The notes beneath the pieces were generated by a model. That model was not told where the DNA came from. It saw only the letters and a program-made list of their open reading frames with translations, and did no database searches. DNA of 64,000 bases from an uncultured Alistipes sp. Its GTDB lineage: Bacteria; Bacteroidota; Bacteroidia; Bacteroidales; UBA932. Below, one piece after another: positions 17,504-24,743 of this stretch. The stretch is from assembly GCA_900550465.1 (NCBI GenBank), contig URSC01000009.1, positions 1 through 64,000 on the forward strand, read 5' to 3'. The translations under genes and the position numbers were made by a program. Each line of letters opens with the position of its first letter. Positions within the stretch are counted from its first letter, which is position 1.

Positions 17504-18501
17504 ATCGCGCTGCGGTTAAGGGTGTTCCAGAGCAGGTCCTTGAGTTGCGGTATGTTCTCTCCGCTCACTGATGAGAAAAATATGGCGGGGATGCCCTCGG
17601 GCAGTTCCTTCTGCAGTCCGGCGCGGAGCTCGTCGTCCAGGATGTCGGCCTTGGAGATGCCGAGGACGCGGTCCTTGTCCAGCAGTTCCGGGTTGAACTG
17701 TTCCAGCTCGCCCAGGAGGGTACGGTATTCGGCCCTTATATCCTTGGTGTCGGCGGGTATGACAAAAAGCAGCATGGAGTTGCGCTCGATGTGCTTGAGG
17801 AATCTGAGTCCCAGTCCCTTGCCCTCATGCGCTCCCTCGATGATGCCCGGGATGTCGGCCATCACGAAAGAGTGGTCGTCGCGGCAGGAGACGATGCCGA
17901 GGTTGGGCTCGAGGGTGGTGAAGGGATAGTCGGCGATCTTGGGCTTGGCTGCGGATACTGCTGAGAGCAGAGTGGACTTGCCGGCATTGGGGAAGCCTAC
18001 CAGACCTACATCGGCCAGCAGCTTGAGCTCGAGGATGAACCAGCCTTCGCGGCCCGGCTCTCCCTCCTGTGCGAAACGGGGGGTCTGCATGGTGGCCGTC
18101 TTGAAGAAGTTGTTGCCCTTGCCTCCGCGGCCTCCGCGTACCAGGATTTCCTGCTGCCCCGGCTCGAGTATCTCGCAGAGCACCTCGCCCGTCTCGGCGT
18201 CCTTGGCGACAGTTCCTAGGGGGACGTCGAGGATGATGTCCTTGCCGTTGGCCCCGTGCCTGAGGCCTCCGCTGCCCGCTCCGCCGTGCTCGGCCTTGAT
18301 GTGCTTTCGGTATTTGAGATGAATGAGGGTCCAGTACTGCGGGTCGCCCTTGAGGATGATATGACCTCCGCGGCCGCCGTCACCTCCGTCGGGCCCGCCC
18401 TTTGGGATGTACTTTTCGCGCCGCAGGTGGGTGGAGCCATTGCCGCCGTTCCCCGAGGCGCAGAAGATCTTTACGTAGTCTATGAAATTCGAACCTGGCA
18501 T
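17500..18501 (-). CDS. obgE: GTPase Obg (CgtA)
   Basis: Obg is an essential ribosome-assembly GTPase of the large subunit. The 333-residue protein has the glycine-rich Obg fold (about 1-158) with many GG and GGRGG segments. The G domain follows, with P-loop GFPNAGKST, switch DIPGIIEGAHEGKGLGLRF and the later SKAD (NKxD-like) motif. The C-terminal extra domain of some Obg proteins is absent. It heads the obgE-PAP2-lplA unit. Confidence 0.96.
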   Translation of the reverse strand: MPGSNFIDYVKIFCASGNGGNGSTHLRREKYIPKGGPDGGDGGRGGHIILKGDPQYWTLIHLKYRKHIKAEHGGAGSGGLRHGANGKDIILDVPLGTVAKDAETGEVLCEILEPGQQEILVRGGRGGKGNNFFKTATMQTPRFAQEGEPGREGWFILELKLLADVGLVGFPNAGKSTLLSAVSAAKPKIADYPFTTLEPNLGIVSCRDDHSFVMADIPGIIEGAHEGKGLGLRFLKHIERNSMLLFVIPADTKDIRAEYRTLLGELEQFNPELLDKDRVLGISKADILDDELRAGLQKELPEGIPAIFFSSVSGENIPQLKDLLWNTLNRSAI

Positions 18502-18545
18502 AATCTTACTTAGTTACGGCCGCAAAGTAAGCATATTTTTCCGAT

Positions 18546-20138
18546 TTACGCCACTTTCCACTCTTCGATGTTGCCGGTGGAGGAGGAAAAGGAGGCTCCG
18601 ATGCGGATGACACTGCGGGTATCGGAGGCGTAGGGGCGGGCGTAGCCTTTTTCCTCGATCTGGCGCAGGGCGTCCTCGGCGGTGCCGTCCAGCTTGAACT
18701 CGAAGATGTAGATGTGGCTGTCGGTCTCTACGATGCAGTCGGCACGGCCCCGGCTGGAAGCTTTCTCGGCGTAGACCTTCCAGCCGCCCAGCATCCGGAA
18801 GATGAGGTAGAAGGTGTACTGGAAGTCGCGCTCGCGGGCCTTTTCATCAGCCGTGCTGCGGATGCTGTAGGGGATGTCGGCCAGGAGGGCTTCCATCTGC
18901 TCGCGGAGGCTGTCAAGGTCGCCGCGATTCAGGGCCCTGCCGGCGTGGGCGGCCCAGCCCGACATGCTGTCCGCTGTCCTGGTGAGGTAGCCGGAGGAGA
19001 GGAATGAGAGGAATCCCCGTCGGACTTCCTCGTTCGGGAAGTCGAGGCGGAATCGCTCTATTTCCTGGTCGTAGCTCTTGATGGTGAGGTAGCCGCTCTG
19101 ATAAATCATAGGAAGCGGCATCTCAGTGGTCGCCTTATAGTCGGCGAAGGCCGCAGTCGAGTAGTCGTTCTTCAGCAGTTCCTCGATATTCTCGTCGCTG
19201 TGGGAAAGCAGGCGCACCAGGTATTCACAGGTGCCGGTGGTCATCCAGTAGTCCTTCATCTTCTTGGAGTCGAACACATTGAGCAGACTGAACGGGTTGT
19301 AGATGTCCTGCATGTCCTCACTGAAATGGTATCCGTCGTAGCGGCGTTTCAGGTCGGCTGTTATCACCTGGACGCTGACACCGGACCTAGCTGCCATTTC
19401 CCGTATCGGCTCGTCAAAATAGTGCTCCAGTTCTGCCTGGGTTATTCCGCACAGGGCGTCGTAGCGGCTGTCCATGCTGATGTCCTTCGGCTGGTTGAAC
19501 CCGCTGAAGACACTGACCTGCGAGAACTTGGTCACGCCCGTAAGGAGCACGAACTGCAGGTCGGCGTCGGCGGCCTTGAACACCGAATAGAAGCCCTTGA
19601 GCACGTCCCTGTGCCGCTCCTCCAGCATGCGCTCCTGGCCGTCCACGGTACATGTCAGCCCGGTGTCCAGCACGTCCAGCAGCGGCTTGTCGTACTCGTC
19701 GATAAGGACCACACAGCGGCGGCCGGTCTGCTCATGTGCGGTGCGCAGAACTTCCTGAAAACGCTTCCCGACACCTGTAAATCTGTTTTTTGGAGGATAT
19801 ATCCTCTCCCATGCAGAGACTGTCTCTTCAAGTACATTGTCCAATGCTCCGGATTCCTTGAAGTTAAGCGCATTGAAATCAATGTGAAACACCGGATACT
19901 CCAGCCACTCCTTCTCCAGCGAGCCGATGGCCAGCCCCTCGAACAGTTCCTTCCTTCCCAGGAAATAATTCTCCAGGGTGGACATCAGCAGGCTCTTGCC
20001 GAACCGCCGCGGGCGGCTCAGAAAGTATATCTTTCCTCTCGTTACCAAATCATAGATCAGGGCAGTCTTGTCCACATAGACATAACCGTCCTTTATTATC
20101 TGCTCAAAACTCTGAATTCCTATCGGGTATTTCATCAT
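18546..20138 (-). CDS. AAA-ATPase-like protein with PD-(D/E)XK nuclease domain
   Basis: This 530-residue protein belongs to the AAA-ATPase_like/DUF1703 group, abundant as orphan genes in Bacteroidota. The N-terminal ATPase has Walker A RPRRFGKS (about residues 42-49) and Walker B VVLIDEYDKP (about 144-153). The C-terminal domain carries a PD-(D/E)XK pattern, with GRADCIV and IFEFKLDG supplying the D and ExK residues. The biological role is unknown; defence or mobile-element functions have been proposed for related proteins. Unlike core genes here, it has a strong Shine-Dalgarno (AAAGGAGGA, 20146-20154). It is a lone gene between the obgE and xerC-hpf units. Confidence 0.85.
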   Translation of the reverse strand: MMKYPIGIQSFEQIIKDGYVYVDKTALIYDLVTRGKIYFLSRPRRFGKSLLMSTLENYFLGRKELFEGLAIGSLEKEWLEYPVFHIDFNALNFKESGALDNVLEETVSAWERIYPPKNRFTGVGKRFQEVLRTAHEQTGRRCVVLIDEYDKPLLDVLDTGLTCTVDGQERMLEERHRDVLKGFYSVFKAADADLQFVLLTGVTKFSQVSVFSGFNQPKDISMDSRYDALCGITQAELEHYFDEPIREMAARSGVSVQVITADLKRRYDGYHFSEDMQDIYNPFSLLNVFDSKKMKDYWMTTGTCEYLVRLLSHSDENIEELLKNDYSTAAFADYKATTEMPLPMIYQSGYLTIKSYDQEIERFRLDFPNEEVRRGFLSFLSSGYLTRTADSMSGWAAHAGRALNRGDLDSLREQMEALLADIPYSIRSTADEKARERDFQYTFYLIFRMLGGWKVYAEKASSRGRADCIVETDSHIYIFEFKLDGTAEDALRQIEEKGYARPYASDTRSVIRIGASFSSSTGNIEEWKVA

Positions 20139-20172
20139 GGCGCGGTCCTCCTTTCGGTTAGTGTTCCGCTGA

Positions 20173-20180
20173 CAAAGTTA
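20173..20180 (-). promoter_or_regulatory. minus-7 element of the AAA-ATPase gene
   Basis: The minus strand reads TAACTTTG, an exact TAnnTTTG match. It lies 34 nt before the ATG, with a Shine-Dalgarno between them. Confidence 0.55.
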
Positions 20181-20200
20181 ATCATATTGGGCAATATTAC

Positions 20201-20233
20201 AAAACGGGACCGCCCCGCAGAGGGACAGTCCCG
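20201..20233 (-). terminator. intrinsic terminator of xerC-hpf
   Basis: On the minus strand CGGGACTGTCCC pairs fully with GGGGCGGTCCCG (12 bp including two wobbles) around a 5-nt loop. A TTTT tract follows. It lies 33 bp past the hpf stop. Confidence 0.85.
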
Positions 20234-20266
20234 AGTCACTGAAAACGTTATATGTCGTCCGAGGGG

Positions 20267-20557
20267 CTATTTGCCGAACCTCTTCTCTTTCATCTTGATT
20301 ATCTGGTCCTGGAGGACATCGGCGCAGTCAACCACCGCGTCCTCGAAAGTAGGTGCTGTCCTCTCGATGATAAGGTCGTCGCCGGGGATGCCGAGTCTCA
20401 CCTTCACGGTCTTGCCGTGATCGGGCTGGACAGTGAGGGCGACATCACAGCTGATGATGTTGTCAAAAAACTTTTCCAGTTTACCGACTTTCTTGTCGAT
20501 GAAGTCGAGCAGTTTCTGATCTGCATCGAATTTGATCGATTGAACATTAATTTTCAT
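20267..20557 (-). CDS. hpf: ribosome hibernation promoting factor, short form
   Basis: The 96-residue protein is a short HPF/RaiA-family factor that binds the 30S decoding region and stabilises idle ribosomes. It has the beta-alpha-beta-beta-beta-alpha pattern with MKINVQSIKFDADQKL at the start, and a conserved basic helix (KKVGKLEKFF). The long-form C-terminal dimerisation domain is absent. The gene starts inside the last codons of xerC (11-bp overlap). A full Shine-Dalgarno, AAAGGAGGT at 20562-20570, lies in the xerC coding sequence, 4 nt before the ATG. That is unusual for this phylum. Confidence 0.92.
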   Translation of the reverse strand: MKINVQSIKFDADQKLLDFIDKKVGKLEKFFDNIISCDVALTVQPDHGKTVKVRLGIPGDDLIIERTAPTFEDAVVDCADVLQDQIIKMKEKRFGK

Positions 20558-21521
20558 TATTACCTCCTTTTTTAGCTCTTGGATGAGCGGTTAAATAAGT
20601 ATTCTTCAACTGTTCGAAGGAGTTGTGGGTGTACACCTGCGTGGCCGCCAGCGAGGAGTGTCCCAGTATCTCCTTTATCGAATTGAGGTCGGCCCCCCTG
20701 TTCAGCAGGTGGGTCGCCAGCGAGTGCCTCAGCACGTGGGGTGACTTGCGTCCGGTGAAGCCCTCCACCCCGTCCAGCTCCTCATGCACCGTCTCGTTCA
20801 CCAGCTCCGGATATATCGGCTGCCCCGCATCGGTCAGGAAAAATCTCCCGTCCACCGGAATATCCGGAAACTCCTTCCTAATTCTCTCCAAATATAGTAA
20901 AATTTCCTGACAAACGGAAGCCGGAACCGGAATTTCCCGCATTTTATCTCCCTTGCCCAGCACCGTGAACACCTTCCTCCCCGGGTCGAAGTCGCTGCGG
21001 CGCAGCCCCACTATCTCCGAACGGCGCATTCCAGTGGAGTAGAGCACCAGCATCATCACCCCGTTGCGGTACTCGTGCAGACTCATCCGGGCGCAGGCAT
21101 CTCCCGACCCGTCCAGACCTTTCGACGCGAAGAAATGCTCCAGGGAAATCTCCGTATAGAACTCCGGCAGGCGACGGCTCTCCTTCGGGCGGGCGATACG
21201 GCGCACCGGATTGGAGGGCAGCAGCGAGCGGCGCACGAGCCAGGAACAATAGCTGCTGAGGGCCGACAGCCGCAGATTGACGGTACGGGGCGAAAGGCCC
21301 TCGTCCATCGAGAATGCCACGAATCCGCGGATACTGTTGAATGTAAGCGCCTCAAGCTGCTGCTGCGGGGACAGCGGAGCCGGGAAGGCGCCCGCCTCCG
21401 GAGCATTGTCCTGAGGATAGGCATAGCGGTAGAATGCCTCCAGCGCCTCGCGGTAGACGGCACAGGTGCGGGGGGAATACCGTCTTTCATCTGAAATATA
21501 TTTAAGGAACTCTTCCAGCAT
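20547..21521 (-). CDS. xerC: tyrosine recombinase XerC/XerD type
   Basis: This 324-residue site-specific recombinase resolves chromosome dimers at dif. All catalytic residues are seen: R166 in TGMRRSE, K190, H262 and R265 in HVLRHSLATHLL, H288 in LGHSS, and the nucleophile Y297 in QVYTHNS. The N-terminal SAM-like core-binding domain covers residues 1-115. The length and absence of an N-terminal Arm domain fit Xer rather than a phage integrase. It is coupled to hpf, an arrangement common in Bacteroidota. Whether it is the XerC or XerD partner cannot be decided here. Confidence 0.92.
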   Translation of the reverse strand: MLEEFLKYISDERRYSPRTCAVYREALEAFYRYAYPQDNAPEAGAFPAPLSPQQQLEALTFNSIRGFVAFSMDEGLSPRTVNLRLSALSSYCSWLVRRSLLPSNPVRRIARPKESRRLPEFYTEISLEHFFASKGLDGSGDACARMSLHEYRNGVMMLVLYSTGMRRSEIVGLRRSDFDPGRKVFTVLGKGDKMREIPVPASVCQEILLYLERIRKEFPDIPVDGRFFLTDAGQPIYPELVNETVHEELDGVEGFTGRKSPHVLRHSLATHLLNRGADLNSIKEILGHSSLAATQVYTHNSFEQLKNTYLTAHPRAKKGGNNEN

Positions 21522-21527
21522 TCCGTC

Positions 21528-22703
21528 CTACTTACATCCAGTCTTCTCCACAAATGCTCTGAAACGTTGGAGCCCCTCTTCCAAAATTGAGCGTGGACAG
21601 GCAATATTCCAACGCATATATCCTTCTCCGCCAGGACCGTACATCGTTCCGGCATTGATCCATATCCCGGCCTCAGCCTTGAGGGTCTCCTCGAGAGCCG
21701 CCGAGGTCATCCCGAGAGCCGAGCAGTCCATCCACACCAAATAGGTACCCTCGAGTTTCATTATGGGGAAGGCCGGCAGGTATTTCTCGATGTACTCACG
21801 CATATACTCGTAATTATCTGAGATGTAGACATTGAGCTCGTCCAGCCACTCAGCGCCGCCCTCGCTGTAGGCAGCCGTCAGGGCATCGATACCGAAGGGA
21901 CCGGGGCCGCCGATCTCCCGCTGCTCCACGACCTTGCGCACGCGCTCGCGGATATCGGGGTCAGGGATGATGATGTTGGCTATCTTCACACCGGCCATAT
22001 TGAAGGGCTTCGTAGGAGACACACAGATGATCGCGTTGCGGGCGATATCCTCTCCTACCGTCGCGAAAGGCGCATATGCATAGCAGGGAGCGGCCAGCTC
22101 GCAGTGAATCTCGTCGGAGACCACCGTCACCCCGTGCCTCAGGCATATCTCTCCCACCCTGCGCAGCTCGTCGCGGGACCATACACGGCCCACCGGATTC
22201 TGGGGGTTGCAGAGTATCATCAGGGAGATATCCGGGTCGGAGGCCTTCTCCTCCAGGGCGTCAAAATCCATGCGGTAGGTGTTTCCGACGCGGATCAGCT
22301 CTGCGGAAACCGCCTCGCAGCCGTTCTGCTCGAGGGAGATGAAAAAATGGTTGTAGGCCGGGGACTGCACCAGGACCTTCCCGCCGTTAGGCATATAGGT
22401 GCCGATTGCCGCAGACAGGGCCGGGATCACACCGCTGACGGGGAGTATCCACTCCCTCTCTATCTTCCAGCCGTGCCGGGTGGCGAACCAGTTGATCACC
22501 GCGTCATAATAAGAGTCCGTTATGGACGCATATCCGTATACACCGTGTCTGGCCCGGTTGATCAGCGCATCCTGAATACAGTCGGCCGTCCTGAAGTCCA
22601 TGTCGGCCACCCAGAAAGGCAGCACGTTCTGATCAGGACAGGCATCCCACTTGAGGGAGCCGGTTCCCCTTCTGGGGACTATCTCATCGAAATTGTATCT
22701 CAT
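21528..22703 (-). CDS. patB: PatB/MalY-type PLP-dependent C-S lyase
   Basis: This 391-residue class I/II aminotransferase-fold enzyme resembles PatB/MalY cystathionine beta-lyases, which split C-S bonds to give a thiol, pyruvate and ammonia. The PLP-binding Lys is K232 in VSPTKPFNMAG. Other family segments are PFWVADMDF near the N-terminus, NPQNPVGRVW and DEIHCEL. The start at 22703 (MRYNFDEIV) is preferred over a frame extension that would run through its own promoter. It is divergent from rpsU, and its true substrate could be another amino acid. Confidence 0.9.
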   Translation of the reverse strand: MRYNFDEIVPRRGTGSLKWDACPDQNVLPFWVADMDFRTADCIQDALINRARHGVYGYASITDSYYDAVINWFATRHGWKIEREWILPVSGVIPALSAAIGTYMPNGGKVLVQSPAYNHFFISLEQNGCEAVSAELIRVGNTYRMDFDALEEKASDPDISLMILCNPQNPVGRVWSRDELRRVGEICLRHGVTVVSDEIHCELAAPCYAYAPFATVGEDIARNAIICVSPTKPFNMAGVKIANIIIPDPDIRERVRKVVEQREIGGPGPFGIDALTAAYSEGGAEWLDELNVYISDNYEYMREYIEKYLPAFPIMKLEGTYLVWMDCSALGMTSAALEETLKAEAGIWINAGTMYGPGGEGYMRWNIACPRSILEEGLQRFRAFVEKTGCK

Positions 22704-22717
22704 AAAGGTCTGTTTTG

Positions 22718-22748
22718 TTTGCAAATTTAATAAAAATATCTACCTTTG
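22718..22748 (+). promoter_or_regulatory. rpsU promoter
   Basis: TTTG (22718-22721) and TACCTTTG (22741-22748) are separated by exactly 19 bp, a textbook Bacteroidota promoter. Confidence 0.8.
22722..22729 (-). promoter_or_regulatory. minus-7 element for patB
   Basis: The minus strand reads TAAATTTG, an exact TAnnTTTG match, 18 nt before the patB start. It sits between the minus-33 and minus-7 boxes of the divergent rpsU promoter. Confidence 0.6.
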
Positions 22749-22759
22749 CAGCCCTAACA

Positions 22760-22769
22760 AAAGGAGGTG
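22760..22769 (+). promoter_or_regulatory. extended Shine-Dalgarno of rpsU
   Basis: AAAGGAGGTG is a 10-nt perfect complement of the standard bacterial 16S anti-Shine-Dalgarno, 8 nt before the ATG. In Bacteroidota the anti-SD is normally sequestered on the ribosome by proteins including bS21, the product of this gene. An extended SD on rpsU is the proposed autoregulatory sensor. Confidence 0.9.
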
Positions 22770-22777
22770 GTAAAAGA

Positions 22778-22969
22778 ATGATTATAGTACCTATCAAAGA
22801 AGGCGAAAATATAGAGAAGGCTCTCAAGAAGTTCAAACGTAAATTCGAGAAGACAGGAGTGGTACGCGAGCTGCGCAGCAGAAAGCAGTTCGAGAAACCT
22901 TCCGTCAAGAGAAGAAACGAGATCAAGAAGGCTATCTACGTGCAGCATCTCAGACTGAACGAGGAGTAA
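22778..22969 (+). CDS. rpsU: 30S ribosomal protein bS21
   Basis: The 63-residue protein begins MIIVPIKEGENIEKALKKFK and is rich in Lys and Arg, as bS21 always is. It sits on the 30S platform near the 3' end of 16S rRNA. In Bacteroidota, bS21 together with bS6 and bS18 holds the anti-Shine-Dalgarno in a pocket and limits its use. The start at 22778 follows from the strong ribosome-binding site and family length; an upstream in-frame TTG would overlap the promoter. It is monocistronic, with its own promoter and terminator. Confidence 0.97.
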   Translation: MIIVPIKEGENIEKALKKFKRKFEKTGVVRELRSRKQFEKPSVKRRNEIKKAIYVQHLRLNEE

Positions 22970-22990
22970 GCGCCTTTATAACACATACAG

Positions 22991-23030
22991 AAGCCGGAAA
23001 GACACGCAGATGCCTTTCCGGCTTTGTTGT
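22991..23030 (+). terminator. terminator of rpsU
   Basis: The 11-bp stem AAGCCGGAAAG / CTTTCCGGCTT (22991-23001 and 23014-23024) is followed by a T-rich stretch interrupted by G. Confidence 0.75.
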
Positions 23031-23091
23031 TTCCTGAAGATGCGCCACATCTGCTCTCCGATTTTTTCCCGCGCACTGTAAACATTTGAAC

Positions 23092-23122
23092 TTGCTTTAC
23101 TCCGGGTTTATGCGTAAGTTTG
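23092..23122 (+). promoter_or_regulatory. promoter of the sulfatase gene
   Basis: TTG (23092-23094) and TAAGTTTG (23115-23122) are 20 bp apart. The minus-7 box ends only 6 nt before the ATG, so the transcript would be nearly leaderless. Confidence 0.5.
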
Positions 23123-23128
23123 CAAATT

Positions 23129-24625
23129 ATGAAGAAATATCTGATCATAGGCGCCGGCATGCTGCCGCTGGCTGCCTGCACGGACTCCGGGCAGCAGCAG
23201 GAAAAGCCCAACGTGATATTCATCATTGCCGACGACCTCGGCTACGGAGACCTGAGCTGCTACGGACAGGAGCGGTTCCAGACCCCGAACATCGACTCGC
23301 TGGCCGCTGACGGGGTCATATTCACCCGTCACTATGCCGGCACATCGGTGAGCGCCCCCTCGCGGTCATCCCTCATCACCGGCCTGCACACCGGACATAC
23401 CCCCATCCGGGGCAACAAGGAGCTGCCGACAGAAGGCCAGTACCCAATCCCCGGAGACACCTATAATGTATTCCGCCTGATGAAGTCCCAGGGCTACGTC
23501 ACCGGAGTTTTCGGAAAATGGGGGCTCGGCGCACCCGCGACTGAGGGCGCACCTGAAAACCAGGGCGTAGACGAGTTCTACGGCTACAACTGCCAGCGGC
23601 TGGCCCACCACTATTTCCCATATCACCTGTGGCACAACACAGAGAAGGTCATGCTCAATGGCAATGAGGGCACAGCCGAAACCGAATATTCCCCCTATCT
23701 CATACACAGCCAGGCTCTCGACTTCATCCGGGAGAACAGCGACAGCACCTTCTTCATGATGTACACCTCGGTGATTCCCCATGCCGAGCTGAGGCTGCCG
23801 GAAGAGGAGATAGAGCCGTTCCTCGGCAAGTTCGAGCCGGAGAAATCCTACAAGGGCTGCGACGGAGGGCCGGGCTACAGGCAGGCAGCATACGGGTCAC
23901 AGGAACACTGTCACGCAGCCTTCGCCGCCATGATCAATGTCCTGGACAGACAGGTCGGAGAGCTCCGGGCCCTGCTTGACAGCCTCGGAATCAGCGACAA
24001 CACCATCGTGATATTCACCTCCGACAACGGCCCGCACATCGAGGGTGGAGCCGACCCGACCTACTTCAACAGCAACGGCGGCCTGCGCGGCATCAAGCGA
24101 GACCTCTATGATGGCGGCATCCGCGTACCATTCATCATGGCCTGGCCCGGACACATAGAAGGCGGCAGGACCACCGACCACGTCAGCGCGTTCTGGGACT
24201 TCCTCCCTACCCTGGCCGACATCACTGGCGTAGAACTGCCTGAGGCACAGGCACCCGTACAGGAGGGCACTGCTGCATCAGCTCCGGGACACACATCCGA
24301 CGACACCGGCTGCCCTGTACCGTGTTCCTATATCACTGACGGCATATCGTTCCTGCCGGCAGCCACAGGCCAGGGAGAACAGCCCGAGCACGAATACCTC
24401 TACTGGGAATTCCATGAAGAAGGAGGCCGCCGCGCCATCCTGCAGGGCGACTGGAAAGGCGTCATCTACGACTACCGCAACGGAGGCGCCATGCAGCTCT
24501 ACAACCTCACCGAAGACCCCGCAGAACAGCACGACGTCGCAGCAGAGCATCCCGACATCGTCTCCCGCCTCAGCACCCTGCTCGAATCAGCCCGGACACC
24601 ATCCCCCATCCCGGAGTTCAACTGA
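23129..24625 (+). CDS. S1-family sulfatase, serine type, lipoprotein
   Basis: This 498-residue arylsulfatase-like enzyme should hydrolyse sulfate esters, probably on host or dietary glycans or small molecules. The leader ends in the lipobox LAAC (C17), so it is membrane-anchored. The metal site begins with IIADDLGYGD. The maturation motif S75-A-P-S-R79 (SAPSRSSLITG) places Ser where formylglycine is formed, so it needs an anaerobic (radical SAM) maturase such as the one at 32779-34011. An Ala/Pro/Thr-rich insertion lies near residues 375-405. No SusC/SusD genes are nearby. The start at 23129 gives the signal peptide; a TTG 9 nt upstream is unlikely. Confidence 0.92.
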   Translation: MKKYLIIGAGMLPLAACTDSGQQQEKPNVIFIIADDLGYGDLSCYGQERFQTPNIDSLAADGVIFTRHYAGTSVSAPSRSSLITGLHTGHTPIRGNKELPTEGQYPIPGDTYNVFRLMKSQGYVTGVFGKWGLGAPATEGAPENQGVDEFYGYNCQRLAHHYFPYHLWHNTEKVMLNGNEGTAETEYSPYLIHSQALDFIRENSDSTFFMMYTSVIPHAELRLPEEEIEPFLGKFEPEKSYKGCDGGPGYRQAAYGSQEHCHAAFAAMINVLDRQVGELRALLDSLGISDNTIVIFTSDNGPHIEGGADPTYFNSNGGLRGIKRDLYDGGIRVPFIMAWPGHIEGGRTTDHVSAFWDFLPTLADITGVELPEAQAPVQEGTAASAPGHTSDDTGCPVPCSYITDGISFLPAATGQGEQPEHEYLYWEFHEEGGRRAILQGDWKGVIYDYRNGGAMQLYNLTEDPAEQHDVAAEHPDIVSRLSTLLESARTPSPIPEFN

Positions 24626-24691
24626 TTTAACTGACAGCCGTTTACGGGCGGCTTGACACGAACCTGCATCCGGCAATTTATTTTTGCTAAA

Positions 24692-24699
24692 TAATTTTG
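24692..24699 (+). promoter_or_regulatory. possible minus-7 element of the DUF4143 gene
   Basis: TAATTTTG matches TAnnTTTG, 44 nt before the start codon in a very AT-rich stretch. It is part of a 19-nt direct repeat whose second copy (24731-24749) covers the start codon. Confidence 0.4.
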
Positions 24700-24743
24700 T
24701 AAAAATTAAATCATATTTTATTTTTGTATAAAATTTTGCAAAA

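Noticed and set aside
20547..21521. Phage or integron integrase
   Set aside because: Length, single core-binding domain and coupling to hpf fit a housekeeping Xer recombinase; no attachment site or phage genes are nearby.
23129..24625. A polysaccharide utilisation locus around the sulfatase
   Set aside because: No SusC/SusD pair, regulator or glycosidase lies next to it; the GH20 gene is 12 kb away in another unit.
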